Positions 7,406 through 16,606 of a stretch of 64,000 bases of DNA are shown here, one piece after another. Source of the DNA: Gordonia sihwensis NBRC 108236. GTDB taxonomy: Bacteria; Actinomycetota; Actinomycetes; Mycobacteriales; Mycobacteriaceae. Under the pieces are notes generated by a model, which was not told the DNA's origin, did not search any database, and saw only the letters and a list, made by a program, of their open reading frames with translations. Location: the NCBI RefSeq assembly GCF_000333035.1, contig NZ_BANU01000002.1, forward strand, positions 1-64,000, given 5' to 3'. The stretch's first letter is position 1. Each line of letters starts with the position of its first letter. A program made the position numbers and the translations under genes.

Positions 7406-8563
7406 TCATCGCAGACTGCCGAGTCGCTCGGCGGCCTCGGCGATGACCTCGTCGCGCTTGCAGAAGGCGAAGCGGACCAGGTGCCGCCACGGCTGATCGT
7501 CGTCGACGAATGCGCTGACCGGCACGGCGGCGACCCCGATCCGCGCCGGCATCTCGCGGCAGAACTCGAATCCGTCCGAATACCCGAGAGGGCGCGGATC
7601 GGCGCAGACGAAGTACCCGGCCTCGCTGCGGTGGACGTCGAACCCGGCCGTGCGCAGCGCGTTCGACAGGACGGTCCGTTTGCGCGCCAGGTCGGCGGCG
7701 TTGGCCCGCACCCAGTCCATCTCGGTGCGCAGCGCGTGCGCTACCGCGGGCTGGAACGGTCCGCTGCCGACGTAGGTGAGGAACTGCTTGGCCGCACGCG
7801 CCGCCGCCACCAGATCGGCGGGACCGGTGATCCAGCCGACCTTCCACCCCGTGCACGCGAAGGTCTTGGCGGCGCTCGAGATCCGCAGGGTGCGCTCGGC
7901 CATCCCGGGCAGCAACGCGAGCGGGTGCTGGCCGCGGCCGTCGAAGAGCAGGTGCTCGTACACCTCGTCGGTGATGGCGACGGCGTCGTACTCGATCGTC
8001 AACCGTGCGATCTGGGCGAGGTCGTCGTCGGTGAGTACCGTGCCCGTCGGATTGTGCGGCGAGTTGACCAGCACCGCAGCGGTATTCGGTCCGAACGCGG
8101 CGGCCAGCGCCGATCGGTCGAGCACGAATCCGTCGCCGTCGCGCACCAGCGGAACGGTGCGCCGGACACCGCCCGCAAGGGCGACGCAGGCCGCATAGGA
8201 GTCGTAGTACGGCTCGATCATCACCACCTCGCGGCCGGGCTCGACGAGCCCGAGCAGGGCACCGGCGATGGCCTCGGTGGCGCCGACGGTCACCAGGACC
8301 TGCGAATCGGGGTCGCGGTCGATGCCGTAGTGATCGCGCTCATGTGCGGCGATCGCGTGGCGCAGCGACGGCACACCGATCCCGGGCGGGTACTGATTGC
8401 CGCCTGATTCGATCGCGTCGACGGCCGCCGCCAGCATCGATGCCGGCCCGTCGGAGTCGGGGAACCCCTGACCCAGGTTGATCGCGTCGTGCTTCACCGC
8501 GAGGGCCGACATCTCCGCGAAGACGGTGGACGTGAACGGGCGCATGCGGTCGACCAATGGCAT
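7406..8563 (-). CDS. dapC: PLP-dependent aminotransferase (DapC, N-succinyldiaminopimelate aminotransferase)
   Basis: A 385-aa fold-type I aminotransferase matching M. tuberculosis Rv0858c (DapC) closely: TSTVFAEMSALAVKH, NLGQGFPD, VGATEAIAGALLGLVEPG, NSPHNPTGTVL and ADPRPLGYSD are shared. The PLP lysine is in SSAAKTF and the C-terminal carboxylate-binding Arg in VRFAFCKRD. Expected role: transamination in the succinylase branch of lysine and meso-diaminopimelate synthesis, which feeds the cell wall. Start ATG 8563 is preferred over 8581 because CAACCT lies exactly 6 nt upstream (leaderless), as at many starts here. Other class I aminotransferase activities cannot be excluded. Confidence 0.87.
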   Translation of the reverse strand: MPLVDRMRPFTSTVFAEMSALAVKHDAINLGQGFPDSDGPASMLAAAVDAIESGGNQYPPGIGVPSLRHAIAAHERDHYGIDRDPDSQVLVTVGATEAIAGALLGLVEPGREVVMIEPYYDSYAACVALAGGVRRTVPLVRDGDGFVLDRSALAAAFGPNTAAVLVNSPHNPTGTVLTDDDLAQIARLTIEYDAVAITDEVYEHLLFDGRGQHPLALLPGMAERTLRISSAAKTFACTGWKVGWITGPADLVAAARAAKQFLTYVGSGPFQPAVAHALRTEMDWVRANAADLARKRTVLSNALRTAGFDVHRSEAGYFVCADPRPLGYSDGFEFCREMPARIGVAAVPVSAFVDDDQPWRHLVRFAFCKRDEVIAEAAERLGSLR

Positions 8564-8596
8564 GGCTCCAGGTTGGCACACACCCGACCCATGCGG

Positions 8597-9049
8597 TCAG
8601 CGGACGTGCGCCACTCCCGTGCACGTCGGCGCGGCCAGGGTGAGGAAGGGCCCTCGGTTCATCGCTCGCGTGGTGATCCGGACCGGTCCCGGACCCGTGG
8701 CGATCTCCGCCGAGAACCCGGCGCCCTCGGCGTCGTGGGTGAAGTGGGCATTGCTCTGGCCGCTCCGGCCGGTGCGCAGGTTCTTCCAGGTCAGGGTGCC
8801 GTCGGTGCGGTAGCCCCAGATGCTGGGATTGCCCCAGGTGACGCTGATGCGCCCATTGCCGTCGGGGTAGACGGTGACGCCGCCGTAGTAGGGATTATCG
8901 ATGATGTTCGGTGACAGGCCGATGCAGTTCTGCGCGACGTACTCGCTGGTCTCGATGTCGGCGCCGGCCGCGCCGGCCCCGGCCGCGGTTCCCGCGACGA
9001 CGGCTCCCGCTGCGAGAGCGACGACAGTTCCGGTGACGAGACGGTTCAC
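8597..9049 (-). CDS. Small secreted protein, unknown function
   Basis: A 150-aa exported protein. GTG 9049 is chosen because AAGGGGG lies about 5 nt upstream and because it places a clean signal peptide at the N-terminus (VNRLVTGTVVALAAGAVVAG, cleavage probably after an Ala-rich AGA region near residue 30). The mature part has two Cys (QNCIGL near residue 42 and PTCTG near the C-terminus) that could form one disulfide, and a beta-strand-rich sequence with GGVTVYPDGNGRISVTWGN. No recognised domain. It follows dapC's start region on the same strand and precedes the XPB helicase gene end. Confidence 0.75.
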   Translation of the reverse strand: MNRLVTGTVVALAAGAVVAGTAAGAGAAGADIETSEYVAQNCIGLSPNIIDNPYYGGVTVYPDGNGRISVTWGNPSIWGYRTDGTLTWKNLRTGRSGQSNAHFTHDAEGAGFSAEIATGPGPVRITTRAMNRGPFLTLAAPTCTGVAHVR

Positions 9050-9133
9050 GGTTCCCCCTTGGAATCGACGATGGTGTTCGAACCCCCGACAACCGGTATG
9101 TCGCACGAACAGACGACGAGTGTTACGTGCGTC

Positions 9134-10786
9134 TCACGGCAGCGGCGGTCCGACGATGTCGTCGGCGTCGACGATCCGGTACGCGTAGCCCTGCTCGGCG
9201 AGGAATCGCTGGCGGTGCGCGGCGTAGTCGGCGTCGAGGCTGTCGCGCGAGACGACCGAGTAGAAGTGCGCTTGACCGCCGTCGGCCTTGGGCCGCAGCA
9301 GACGGCCGAGGCGCTGGGCCTCCTCCTGGCGAGAACCGAACGTACCCGAGACCTGAACCGCCACCGAGGCCTCGGGGAGATCGATGGAGAAGTTCGCGAC
9401 TTTCGAGACCACCAGGGTCTGCAACTCTCCCCGGCGGAAGGCGTCGAAGAGCTTCTCGCGTTCGGCGTTCCGGGTGGAGCCCTGGATCACCGGGGCGTCG
9501 AGTTCCCGGCCCAACTCCTCGAGCTGGTCGATGTAGGCGCCGATGACGAGGGTCTGGGAGTCCCGGTGGCGTTCGAGGATCGACCGGACCACGCGGATCT
9601 TGGAGTGGGCGGTGGAGCAGAGCTTGTACTTCTCCTCTGGTTCGGCGACGGCGTACTGCAGCCGCTCCGAATCGGTCATCGTCACCCGGACCTCGATGCA
9701 CTCGGCCGGAGCGATCCAGCCCTGCGCCTCGATGTCCTTCCACGGGGCGTCGTAGCGTTTGGGGCCGATGAGGCTGAAGACGTCGCCCTCGCGTCCGTCC
9801 TCGCGGACCAGCGTGGCGGTGAGGCCGAGGCGCCGTCGCGACTGGAGGTCGGCGGTCATGCGGAACACCGGGGCCGGAAGCAGATGCACCTCGTCGTAGA
9901 TGATCAGACCCCAGTCGCGCGAGTCGAACAGGTCGAGGTTCTTGTACTCGCCCTTCGACTTGCGGGTCATCACCTGGTAGGTGGCGATGGTGACGGGCCG
10001 GATCTCCTTGCGCTCGCCCGAGTACTCGCCGATCTCGTCCTCGGTCAGGGAGGTCCGGGCCACCAACTCGCGCTTCCACTGGCGGCCGGCGACCGTGTTC
10101 GTCACGAGGATCAGCGTGGTGGCGCCGGCCTTGGCCATCGCCGCGGCGCCGACCATAGTCTTTCCCGCACCGCACGGCAGGACCACGACGCCCGAACCGC
10201 CCGCCCAGAACGAGTCGGCCGCCAACTCCTGATAGTCGCGCAGATGCCAGTCGGTCTGCTCCAATTCGATCGGGTGCGCCTCGCCGTCGACGTAACCGGC
10301 GAGGTCTTCCGCGGGCCAGCCGACCTTCAGCAGGATCTGCTTGAGGCGCCCGCGCTCGGACGGGTGGACCACGACGGTGTCGTCGTCGATCCGCGCGCCG
10401 AGCATGGGCGCGACCTTCTTGTTCCGCAGGATCTCCTCCAGCACGGCGCGATCCAGACTCACGAGGGTGAGCCCGTGCGCGGGGTTCTTCATCAGCTGGA
10501 GCCGCCCGAAGCGGCCCATCGTGTCGACGATGTCGACCAGCAGCGGCTGCGGAACCGGGAAACGCGAGTGCGTGACGAGGGCGTCGACCACCTGCTCGGC
10601 GTCGTGGCCGGCGGCCCGCGCGTTCCACAGTGCCAGCGGAGTGACCCGGTAGGTGTGGACGTGCTCGGGAGCGCGCTCGAGTTCGGCGAAGGGTGCGATC
10701 GCGGCCCGCGCGGCGGCCGCCCCCGGATGGTCGACCTCCAGCAGGAGGGTCTTGTCCGATTGCACGATGAGAGGTCCGTCGGTCAC
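9134..10786 (-). CDS. XPB/Rad25-type DNA repair helicase
   Basis: A 550-aa superfamily 2 helicase of the bacterial XPB group (M. tuberculosis Rv0861c, Ercc3), an ATP-driven 3'-5' DNA translocase. Seen in order: an N-terminal XPB-specific domain (to about residue 170), Walker A PCGAGKT near residue 210, the DEVH box in IIYDEVHLLPAP, motif III-like LGLTATLVREDG with the RED motif, and C-terminal motifs ending QEEAQRLGRLLRPK. GTG 10786 (VTDGPLIVQSDKTLLLEVD) is chosen over longer openings because GACAAT lies 6 nt upstream and the homologue starts here. It is immediately downstream of, and probably transcribed near, its WYL-domain partner gene. Confidence 0.92.
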   Translation of the reverse strand: MTDGPLIVQSDKTLLLEVDHPGAAAARAAIAPFAELERAPEHVHTYRVTPLALWNARAAGHDAEQVVDALVTHSRFPVPQPLLVDIVDTMGRFGRLQLMKNPAHGLTLVSLDRAVLEEILRNKKVAPMLGARIDDDTVVVHPSERGRLKQILLKVGWPAEDLAGYVDGEAHPIELEQTDWHLRDYQELAADSFWAGGSGVVVLPCGAGKTMVGAAAMAKAGATTLILVTNTVAGRQWKRELVARTSLTEDEIGEYSGERKEIRPVTIATYQVMTRKSKGEYKNLDLFDSRDWGLIIYDEVHLLPAPVFRMTADLQSRRRLGLTATLVREDGREGDVFSLIGPKRYDAPWKDIEAQGWIAPAECIEVRVTMTDSERLQYAVAEPEEKYKLCSTAHSKIRVVRSILERHRDSQTLVIGAYIDQLEELGRELDAPVIQGSTRNAEREKLFDAFRRGELQTLVVSKVANFSIDLPEASVAVQVSGTFGSRQEEAQRLGRLLRPKADGGQAHFYSVVSRDSLDADYAAHRQRFLAEQGYAYRIVDADDIVGPPLP

Positions 10787-10835
10787 CGGTCCATTGTCCA
10801 GGTTCGGGCGCGGTGCGGCCACCTGCCGTCGGGAG

Positions 10836-13175
10836 TCAGAGCACCTCGACCCGGGTGATCCGGTGCAGCGCGAACCGGAGGTCGGGCTCGCCGCCCTCCT
10901 CGTCGGCCACCAATTGTCCGGCGGCCAGCGAACGGGCGTGCACCACATGCCGACTCGCCGCGCCCTGCGCGTCCACATAACCGATGCGCAGGCGCCTCCC
11001 GGTGCGCAGGGCCAGTTGGATCAGCGTGGACACGGTCTCGCCGGCGGCACCCGACGCCGAGGCCGCGGCGACCGGTCCGGCGGCGCGGTCGGCGGTCCGC
11101 ATCCGGGAGACGACGGCGTGCGCCTGACCGGGACCGAGAGCGGCGCGTCGATGCGGTGGGGACGACGCCGCACCGCGGGCCGGGACGCGGACGCCTCGGC
11201 TGCGCAGGTCGATCAGCGCTCCGGAGGAGTCCTCGCCCGCGGGGCTGAACCCCGATGCGCGCAGCCGGTCGATCACATCGCGCAGCGGTGCCGCCGACAC
11301 CGCGACCGTCGGGGCCAGGGCGCGCAGGGCCAGCTCGGTCGCGGCCTCGCTGCGCAGCACCTCGGTGAGCGTCGCGGTGTCGTCGCAGCGGATGAACGAC
11401 GCCGCCACGCCCACGCGCAGCCGGCCGTGTCTGCGGGCGACGTCGTCGATCAGATATGTCAGCGACTGCGGCACGGGCGTCCGTGAGTGCTCGTGGAGGA
11501 ACGTGGCGATCTCGGCGCTGGTGCGGCCGGTGTCGAGCGTGCGCCGCACACTGTCTTCGGTGATCCGGTACATCGAGGCGGCACCGCCCGATTCGAGGTC
11601 GGCGATCAACCGGAGCCGGTCGGCCACGTCCGGATCGAGCGGCCCGGGCACCACGACTGTCAGGTCGGCCTGGACCAGAAAGTAGTCGATGAGGTCGGGC
11701 AGGGACGCGTCCATCGCCGCGAGCACGTCGGCCGCCGACTCGGCGTCGGCGGGAACGTCGAGGAGCAGCCGCCCGGCGGTCGTGAGCGAGCCGTGCGCCA
11801 CGAGTCCGAGTTCGGTCGCCTCGCGCAGGGTCTCGGACACCACGTGCACGTTGAGCCGGCGGAGACGGCGCGGATGACGCCATCCGAGTACCGCGGTCAG
11901 CGCTTCGGGGGACACCGGGTGGGCGGGCTCGGCGTCGGCGAGCGGAGCCAGCACCGCGCGGCGCGAGGCCGCGGCGGTGGCGTCGAACAGTTCGGACGAC
12001 AGCGCCGCGAGGGTGTTCCCCTCGCGGTCGGTGTCGCCGATCTGCCAGGGCTGCCGCGGCAGATCGAGCCACGCCCGCGCCATGCCGAGCCATCGTCGCC
12101 CGGAACTCAGATGCGCCCAGGCGTCGACGGCGCCGGTGGGCGCGAAGACGTCGTCGGCGAGGTGGTCGCCCGCGTCGGAGTCGGGCGCACCCGCGTCGAG
12201 CAGCCGCTGCCTGGCCAGCAGCTCGACGAGCAGGCCGACGCGGCTCACGGTCAGGGCGGTGGTCTTGGCGAGGCGCCGGAGTTCGCGGATGCCCAGGCCG
12301 CCGGACCGCAGCAGGGCCGCCGGCGCGGTGCCGAGCGCCTCGATCAGATCGCCGGAGTGACGGAGCAGTTCGAGCGCCTCGCCCGCACCCGCGGCGTCGA
12401 CGGCCTTCGCGTCGAACCGCCCGGGGCCGTCCGCACCGGTGAGTGGCGGTTCCCGCAGGACCGCGGTCTCGAGCGGCGGCTGACCGCGAAGCAGTTGTCC
12501 CACCTGGGGCGGAAGCTCCACGGTCTGCTCATCGATCCGTGCGAGCAGACCGAGGGAGATGAGGGTGGGCACCGGCGCGCTCGGATCGGCATCCGGTGCG
12601 GCGTCGCGACTGCGCCCGAGAGACGACCCCTGGGCGAGTGTGGTGAGCAGTTCCCTGGGCCGCTCGGCGGCCGATTCGATGCGCTCGCGGATCTGCGCGG
12701 GAGTCGACTCCGCGATGGGGCCGAGCAGATTGTGAGCCCGCCACGGCAGGGCGTCGGGCAGATGCGCCCCGGCGATCCAGTCGGTGTGCCTGCCGCGTCG
12801 ACGCGGCCCGGTGCCCCACAGCAGTGCACGGGTGACCATCTGGTCGAGACGCGCGTCGACGTCGCCGCGCCGCGCCCGCCGACCGAGACGGGCGACGATC
12901 GCGTCCCGGCTCACCGGCCCGAGGAGTTCCTTGCGTTCGCCGATCGCACTTGACGCGTCGAGAAAGGCCTCGATCACCGCGACCGCCAGAAGGTCGAGCC
13001 CTTCGCCCGCCAGGGAGATCGACGCCGCCGACAGCGCGCGCTGGGCGAGGACACCGGTGCCGCGGGGCGGGGGAGAGGCGAGGTCGGGCCGGGCGATCAG
13101 CAACTCGACGAGCGCATCGTCGGACCGCTCGGCGAGATCGTCGGCCAACCCGCGCAGCGGCAGGTCGGGACTCAT
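10836..13175 (-). CDS. Helicase-associated protein with WYL-like C-terminus (Rv0862c-like)
   Basis: A 779-aa protein with the layout of M. tuberculosis Rv0862c: a long helical N-terminal part with winged-helix-like segments, a helicase-C-associated middle region (VQADLTVVVPGPLDP near residue 510, then SVRRTLDTGRTSAEIATFL), and a C-terminal WYL-type module (LRIGYVDAQGAASRHVV, about 720-779). It has no Walker A motif and is not itself a helicase. It is consistently next to the XPB helicase in Mycobacteriales, so an accessory or regulatory role in the same DNA repair process is inferred. Start ATG 13175. Confidence 0.82.
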   Translation of the reverse strand: MSPDLPLRGLADDLAERSDDALVELLIARPDLASPPPRGTGVLAQRALSAASISLAGEGLDLLAVAVIEAFLDASSAIGERKELLGPVSRDAIVARLGRRARRGDVDARLDQMVTRALLWGTGPRRRGRHTDWIAGAHLPDALPWRAHNLLGPIAESTPAQIRERIESAAERPRELLTTLAQGSSLGRSRDAAPDADPSAPVPTLISLGLLARIDEQTVELPPQVGQLLRGQPPLETAVLREPPLTGADGPGRFDAKAVDAAGAGEALELLRHSGDLIEALGTAPAALLRSGGLGIRELRRLAKTTALTVSRVGLLVELLARQRLLDAGAPDSDAGDHLADDVFAPTGAVDAWAHLSSGRRWLGMARAWLDLPRQPWQIGDTDREGNTLAALSSELFDATAAASRRAVLAPLADAEPAHPVSPEALTAVLGWRHPRRLRRLNVHVVSETLREATELGLVAHGSLTTAGRLLLDVPADAESAADVLAAMDASLPDLIDYFLVQADLTVVVPGPLDPDVADRLRLIADLESGGAASMYRITEDSVRRTLDTGRTSAEIATFLHEHSRTPVPQSLTYLIDDVARRHGRLRVGVAASFIRCDDTATLTEVLRSEAATELALRALAPTVAVSAAPLRDVIDRLRASGFSPAGEDSSGALIDLRSRGVRVPARGAASSPPHRRAALGPGQAHAVVSRMRTADRAAGPVAAASASGAAGETVSTLIQLALRTGRRLRIGYVDAQGAASRHVVHARSLAAGQLVADEEGGEPDLRFALHRITRVEVL

Positions 13176-13221
13176 TCGGACAACTGTACCGCCGGTTCAG
13201 CGGGCATGGCACAATGAGGCC

Positions 13222-13404
13222 GTGGCTAAGAAGAGTGGATACGTGGACAACGGTTGGCCGACGGATATCGGTGAGCAGCACGCGGTGACGGAGTTCACCT
13301 CTCACCTGGCGGGTGCGCTCTCGCCGTTCGGCGATTACTACGAGCTGCCGCAGCCCGTCGACAGCCTGCCGTACATCCAGTCGAAGACCGTCGTCAACCG
13401 CTGA
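13222..13404 (+). CDS. Small conserved actinobacterial protein (Rv0863-like)
   Basis: A 60-aa protein divergent from the helicase-associated gene. GTG 13222 is the start: CACAAT (13210-13215) lies 6 nt upstream with no Shine-Dalgarno, and the protein VAKKSGYVDNGWPTDIGEQH has a sensible soluble composition from there. The C-terminal part (FGDYYELPQPVDSLPYIQSK) is the most distinctive. Position between Rv0862c-like and rpf genes agrees with M. tuberculosis Rv0863. It is followed by a strong terminator. Function unknown. Confidence 0.7.
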   Translation: MAKKSGYVDNGWPTDIGEQHAVTEFTSHLAGALSPFGDYYELPQPVDSLPYIQSKTVVNR

Positions 13405-13425
13405 CCTGACCTGAGCTCTGCCGAG

Positions 13426-13453
13426 ACCGGCCGGACCGTGTGGTCCGGCCGGT
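13426..13453 (+). terminator. Rho-independent terminator of the small Rv0863-like gene
   Basis: A perfect 12-bp GC-rich stem (13426-13437 and 13442-13453) with loop GTGT, followed by TTTC. It begins 22 nt after the stop codon. Confidence 0.85.
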
Positions 13454-13500
13454 TTTCGTGCGCCATGTGTCACGTCGGTGCGGGGGCGGTCGCGAAATGC

Positions 13501-13532
13501 GAGAAGACCCCCGCCGAAGCGGAGGTCTTCTC
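13501..13532 (-). terminator. Hairpin terminator downstream of rpf
   Basis: Nested inverted repeat GAGAAGACC...GGTCTTCTC with an inner CCGC-CGAA-GCGG tetraloop stem, one C.A mismatch between them. It lies 20 nt beyond the rpf stop on the minus strand. Confidence 0.75.
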
Positions 13533-13551
13533 GGATGAACTTCTCGGGTGA

Positions 13552-14400
<849 letters not shown>

Positions 14401-14601
14401 GGGCGCGACCGGCGGAACGGGCGTTCGGGTGGTCGCCTGGGTGGCGGCCGTCATGAACACTACGTCGTCGGGCCCGCGAGAACATCTGATGCGAAGAGGT
14501 GCTCTGAGGTGGCGTGAAGCGGCCGATCGGGCGTCGTGGCACGTCCGTGCTGCTCACGGCACTGATACCCGTCTCGTATCCCGTTTGTTATCGGGTTGTT
14601 A

Positions 14602-14617
14602 TGTGACAAAGGTCACA
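14602..14617. promoter_or_regulatory. Perfect CRP/cAMP receptor site upstream of rpf
   Basis: TGTGA-CAAAGG-TCACA is an exact match to the palindromic CRP consensus TGTGA-N6-TCACA. It lies about 420 nt upstream of the rpf start and about 200 nt before the riboswitch. The flavin reductase gene ends at 14649, so rpf is the likely target. M. tuberculosis rpfA is a known target of the CRP Rv3676. Confidence 0.75.
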
Positions 14618-14648
14618 TCCTGTTTGAGAGTTCCGACACGCCGGTATG

Positions 14649-15179
14649 TCAGGATTGCGCGCGTCGAGCTTCGAGTGCGCGGAAGCTGCTGGCGTGGAAG
14701 ACAAGTGGTTCGACGTTCGGGTCGCAGCGCAGGGCGTCGATGGTCAGAAGCACCACGAGGTGGTCGCCCGCGGGGATCTCTGAGAACACCGTGCATGCCA
14801 GGTGGGCGGCGGCGCCGGGGATGAAGACCGCGCCCGAGTCGTCGGCGATGGGGCGTACCCCGGTGAACCGGTCCTCCGGCGGCCCCGCGAGCCTGCGGCA
14901 GACGTCGCCCTGGTGCGCGGCGAAGACACTCACGCCGACGGTGCCGCCCCTCAGTGCGGGCCAGGTGGTGGAGCCGTTGCGGACGCACACCGACACCAGC
15001 GGCGGATCGAGCGAGACGGTGGTGAAGGCGCTGGCGGACATCCCGATCGGGTCGCCCCCGGGATCGTCGCCTGTGCGACACACGGCCACCACGCCGGATG
15101 GGAAGCAACTGAAAGCTCGTTTGAGTTCGGTCTCGTCGCTGACGGGCCGCAGCGGCCGGTCCGGGTCGATGCGGTTCAC
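14649..15179 (-). CDS. Flavin reductase-like FMN-binding protein
   Basis: A 176-aa split-barrel protein of the flavin reductase domain family, which usually supplies reduced FMN or FAD to a partner monooxygenase. Seen: FPSGVVAVC near residue 27, GMSASAFTTVSLDPPLVSVCV (about 46-66) and NGSTTWPAL, all typical of the flavin-binding barrel; the C-terminal half holds EIPAGDHLVVLL and FHASSFRAL. GTG 15179 overlaps the stop of the upstream membrane-protein gene by 4 nt (GTGA), so translation is coupled. No monooxygenase gene is adjacent, so its partner is unknown. Confidence 0.85.
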   Translation of the reverse strand: MNRIDPDRPLRPVSDETELKRAFSCFPSGVVAVCRTGDDPGGDPIGMSASAFTTVSLDPPLVSVCVRNGSTTWPALRGGTVGVSVFAAHQGDVCRRLAGPPEDRFTGVRPIADDSGAVFIPGAAAHLACTVFSEIPAGDHLVVLLTIDALRCDPNVEPLVFHASSFRALEARRAQS

Positions 15180-15385
15180 CGGCTGCGCCGGCCGGACAGC
15201 AGGGCGAACACGATCCCGAGCAGCAATCCCAGCGGTGCGCCCATGGCCAGAACGTAGACGGTCGTGACGACGGCCGTCCCGGTGTCCCGGACCGCCGGGA
15301 ACAGCAGGGCGATGCTCGCGATCATCCCGATGCCGAACATGACGACGGCGACCCCGAGCAGGCGTGAGGACTTCTGGGTCTGCAT
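15176..15385 (-). CDS. Small two-helix membrane protein
   Basis: A 69-aa protein with two predicted membrane helices: LLGVAVVMFGIGMIASIALL (about 10-30) and VVTTVYVLAMGAPLGLLLGIVFALL (about 37-61), ending in a basic RRSR. ATG 15385 is preferred to the longer opening at 15454, which would cross the cspB promoter region. It is coupled to the flavin reductase gene by a 4-nt overlap. Its position next to cspB resembles M. tuberculosis Rv0870c. Function unknown. Confidence 0.65.
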   Translation of the reverse strand: MQTQKSSRLLGVAVVMFGIGMIASIALLFPAVRDTGTAVVTTVYVLAMGAPLGLLLGIVFALLSGRRSR

Positions 15386-15408
15386 GGCGTCAACGGTAGC
15401 CCGAACGC

Positions 15409-15414
15409 TAGAAT
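15409..15414 (+). promoter_or_regulatory. -10 candidate of cspB with a long leader
   Basis: TAGAAT at 15409-15414 is the best -10 hexamer between the divergent genes. Transcription from it would give about an 80-nt leader before GTG 15502, a length typical of cold-shock mRNAs. No clear -35 is seen. Confidence 0.4.
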
Positions 15415-15501
15415 CTGTTGCAGCGCGCCTCCGCTCGGACTGCCATCGGGCCAAGGCGCTTTTGTCTGTGGCAGACCAGATCAGTTGTGAAGGTGAGCAC
15501 T

Positions 15502-15921
15502 GTGCCGACCGGCCGGGTGAAGTGGTACGACTCCGCGAAGGGCTTCGGGTTCCTGTCGCAGACCGACGGCGAGGATGTGTACGTCCGGGCCAACGCGCTG
15601 CCCTCGGACGTCTCGGAGCTGAAGGTCGGACAGAAGGTGGAGTTCGACATGGCGGCGGGACGCCGCGGCCCGCAGGCGCTGCGCGTCACGGTCCTCGAAC
15701 CGGCGCCCAGTGTGGCGCGCAACACGCGCGAGGCGGCACGCCGCGAGCGGGACGCGAAGCGTCTCTCGCCCGACGAACTGCACGGGCTCATCGCCGATCT
15801 CATCACCTTGCTCGAAGGCAAGGTGCAGCCGGATCTGCGCAACGGCCGCTATCCCGACCGGAAGACCGCCCAGCGGATCTCGGAGGTCGTCCGCGGCGTC
15901 ACACGCGAACTCGACCGCTGA
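15502..15921 (+). CDS. cspB: Cold-shock domain protein with C-terminal extension (CspB-like)
   Basis: A 139-aa protein: cold-shock domain in residues 1-70 ([19 protein letters not shown] carries RNP1; DVYVRANAL replaces the usual RNP2 VFVHxS), then a roughly 65-residue helical extension with [18 protein letters not shown] and [16 protein letters not shown]. It matches M. tuberculosis CspB (Rv0871) along its full length, including the extension. It binds single-stranded RNA or DNA as a chaperone. GTG 15502 is chosen because AAGGTG lies about 7 nt upstream and the homologue begins here; GTG 15487 is possible. Confidence 0.9.
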   Translation: MPTGRVKWYDSAKGFGFLSQTDGEDVYVRANALPSDVSELKVGQKVEFDMAAGRRGPQALRVTVLEPAPSVARNTREAARRERDAKRLSPDELHGLIADLITLLEGKVQPDLRNGRYPDRKTAQRISEVVRGVTRELDR

Positions 15922-15943
15922 CGCGGGCCTCCGTCCGGCCGAG

Positions 15944-16531
15944 CTAGCCGCGCTGGTCGGGCAGCGTCGCGGTGTTCGGAATGCGGAAGTCGACCGGCAG
16001 AGTCCGGATCGAGAAGGTGCCGCGGATCGACAGGTCGACGTCGAGCGAGTCGTTGTCCTGGCCGGGGGTCTTCTCCCGGTACGCCGAGATCGACGACACC
16101 TCCACGCCCATCAGCACCCGATCGGGTTCGCTGTGCAGAATCTGCGTGAAAGTGGTGCCCGGCAGGTGCAGCCACATCACGCGTGCGATGCCCCGTGGTG
16201 TCGCGTATTCGGCGATGAGCGTCCACGGCCCGTCTGAGATCTCCTTCGGAACGCTCAGGGTCACCCGCTCGCCGATGGCGACCGGGTGGTCGTAGGTGCG
16301 GAGCTTGAACTTGCCGTTCCGGTCGACGAGTCGGCAGTCGTCCATCTTCACCGAGCACCAGTACGACGGTTCGGCCCGGGTCAGGTGGTCGCCGGCCTGG
16401 AACGAGATGGTCGGCAGCGGCTTCTCGTGTCCCCGGACGAGCAGCGTGGTGGCGCCGGCGATGATCACCAGGGCCGCGACCACCACGGCTCCGATGATCG
16501 CGAGGGCCTTCTTGTCTCCCGGTTGCATCAC
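15944..16531 (-). CDS. Membrane-anchored DUF2771 family protein
   Basis: A 195-aa protein with one N-terminal membrane helix (residues 9-32, AIIGAVVVAALVIIAGATTLL) and an extracytoplasmic beta-rich domain with two Cys in SYWCSVKMDDCRLVD that can form a disulfide. It corresponds to the Rv0875c/DUF2771 family of Mycobacteriales. Start is GTG 16531 or ATG 16528 (adjacent codons). The start of the MFS gene lies further upstream on the same strand; the gap of about 75 nt permits an operon. Function unknown. Confidence 0.78.
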   Translation of the reverse strand: MMQPGDKKALAIIGAVVVAALVIIAGATTLLVRGHEKPLPTISFQAGDHLTRAEPSYWCSVKMDDCRLVDRNGKFKLRTYDHPVAIGERVTLSVPKEISDGPWTLIAEYATPRGIARVMWLHLPGTTFTQILHSEPDRVLMGVEVSSISAYREKTPGQDNDSLDVDLSIRGTFSIRTLPVDFRIPNTATLPDQRG

Positions 16532-16606
16532 GTCGAATACGTCCTTCGGTTAGGGGGCGGGGGCTGGGGGATGTGCGGGCTCGATCAGGGGCGTGTCGGC
16601 CGCGGC

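Noticed and set aside
9059..10858. 599-codon plus-strand frame across the XPB helicase gene
   Set aside because: Shadow frame; the minus strand carries intact helicase motifs and a conserved partner gene.
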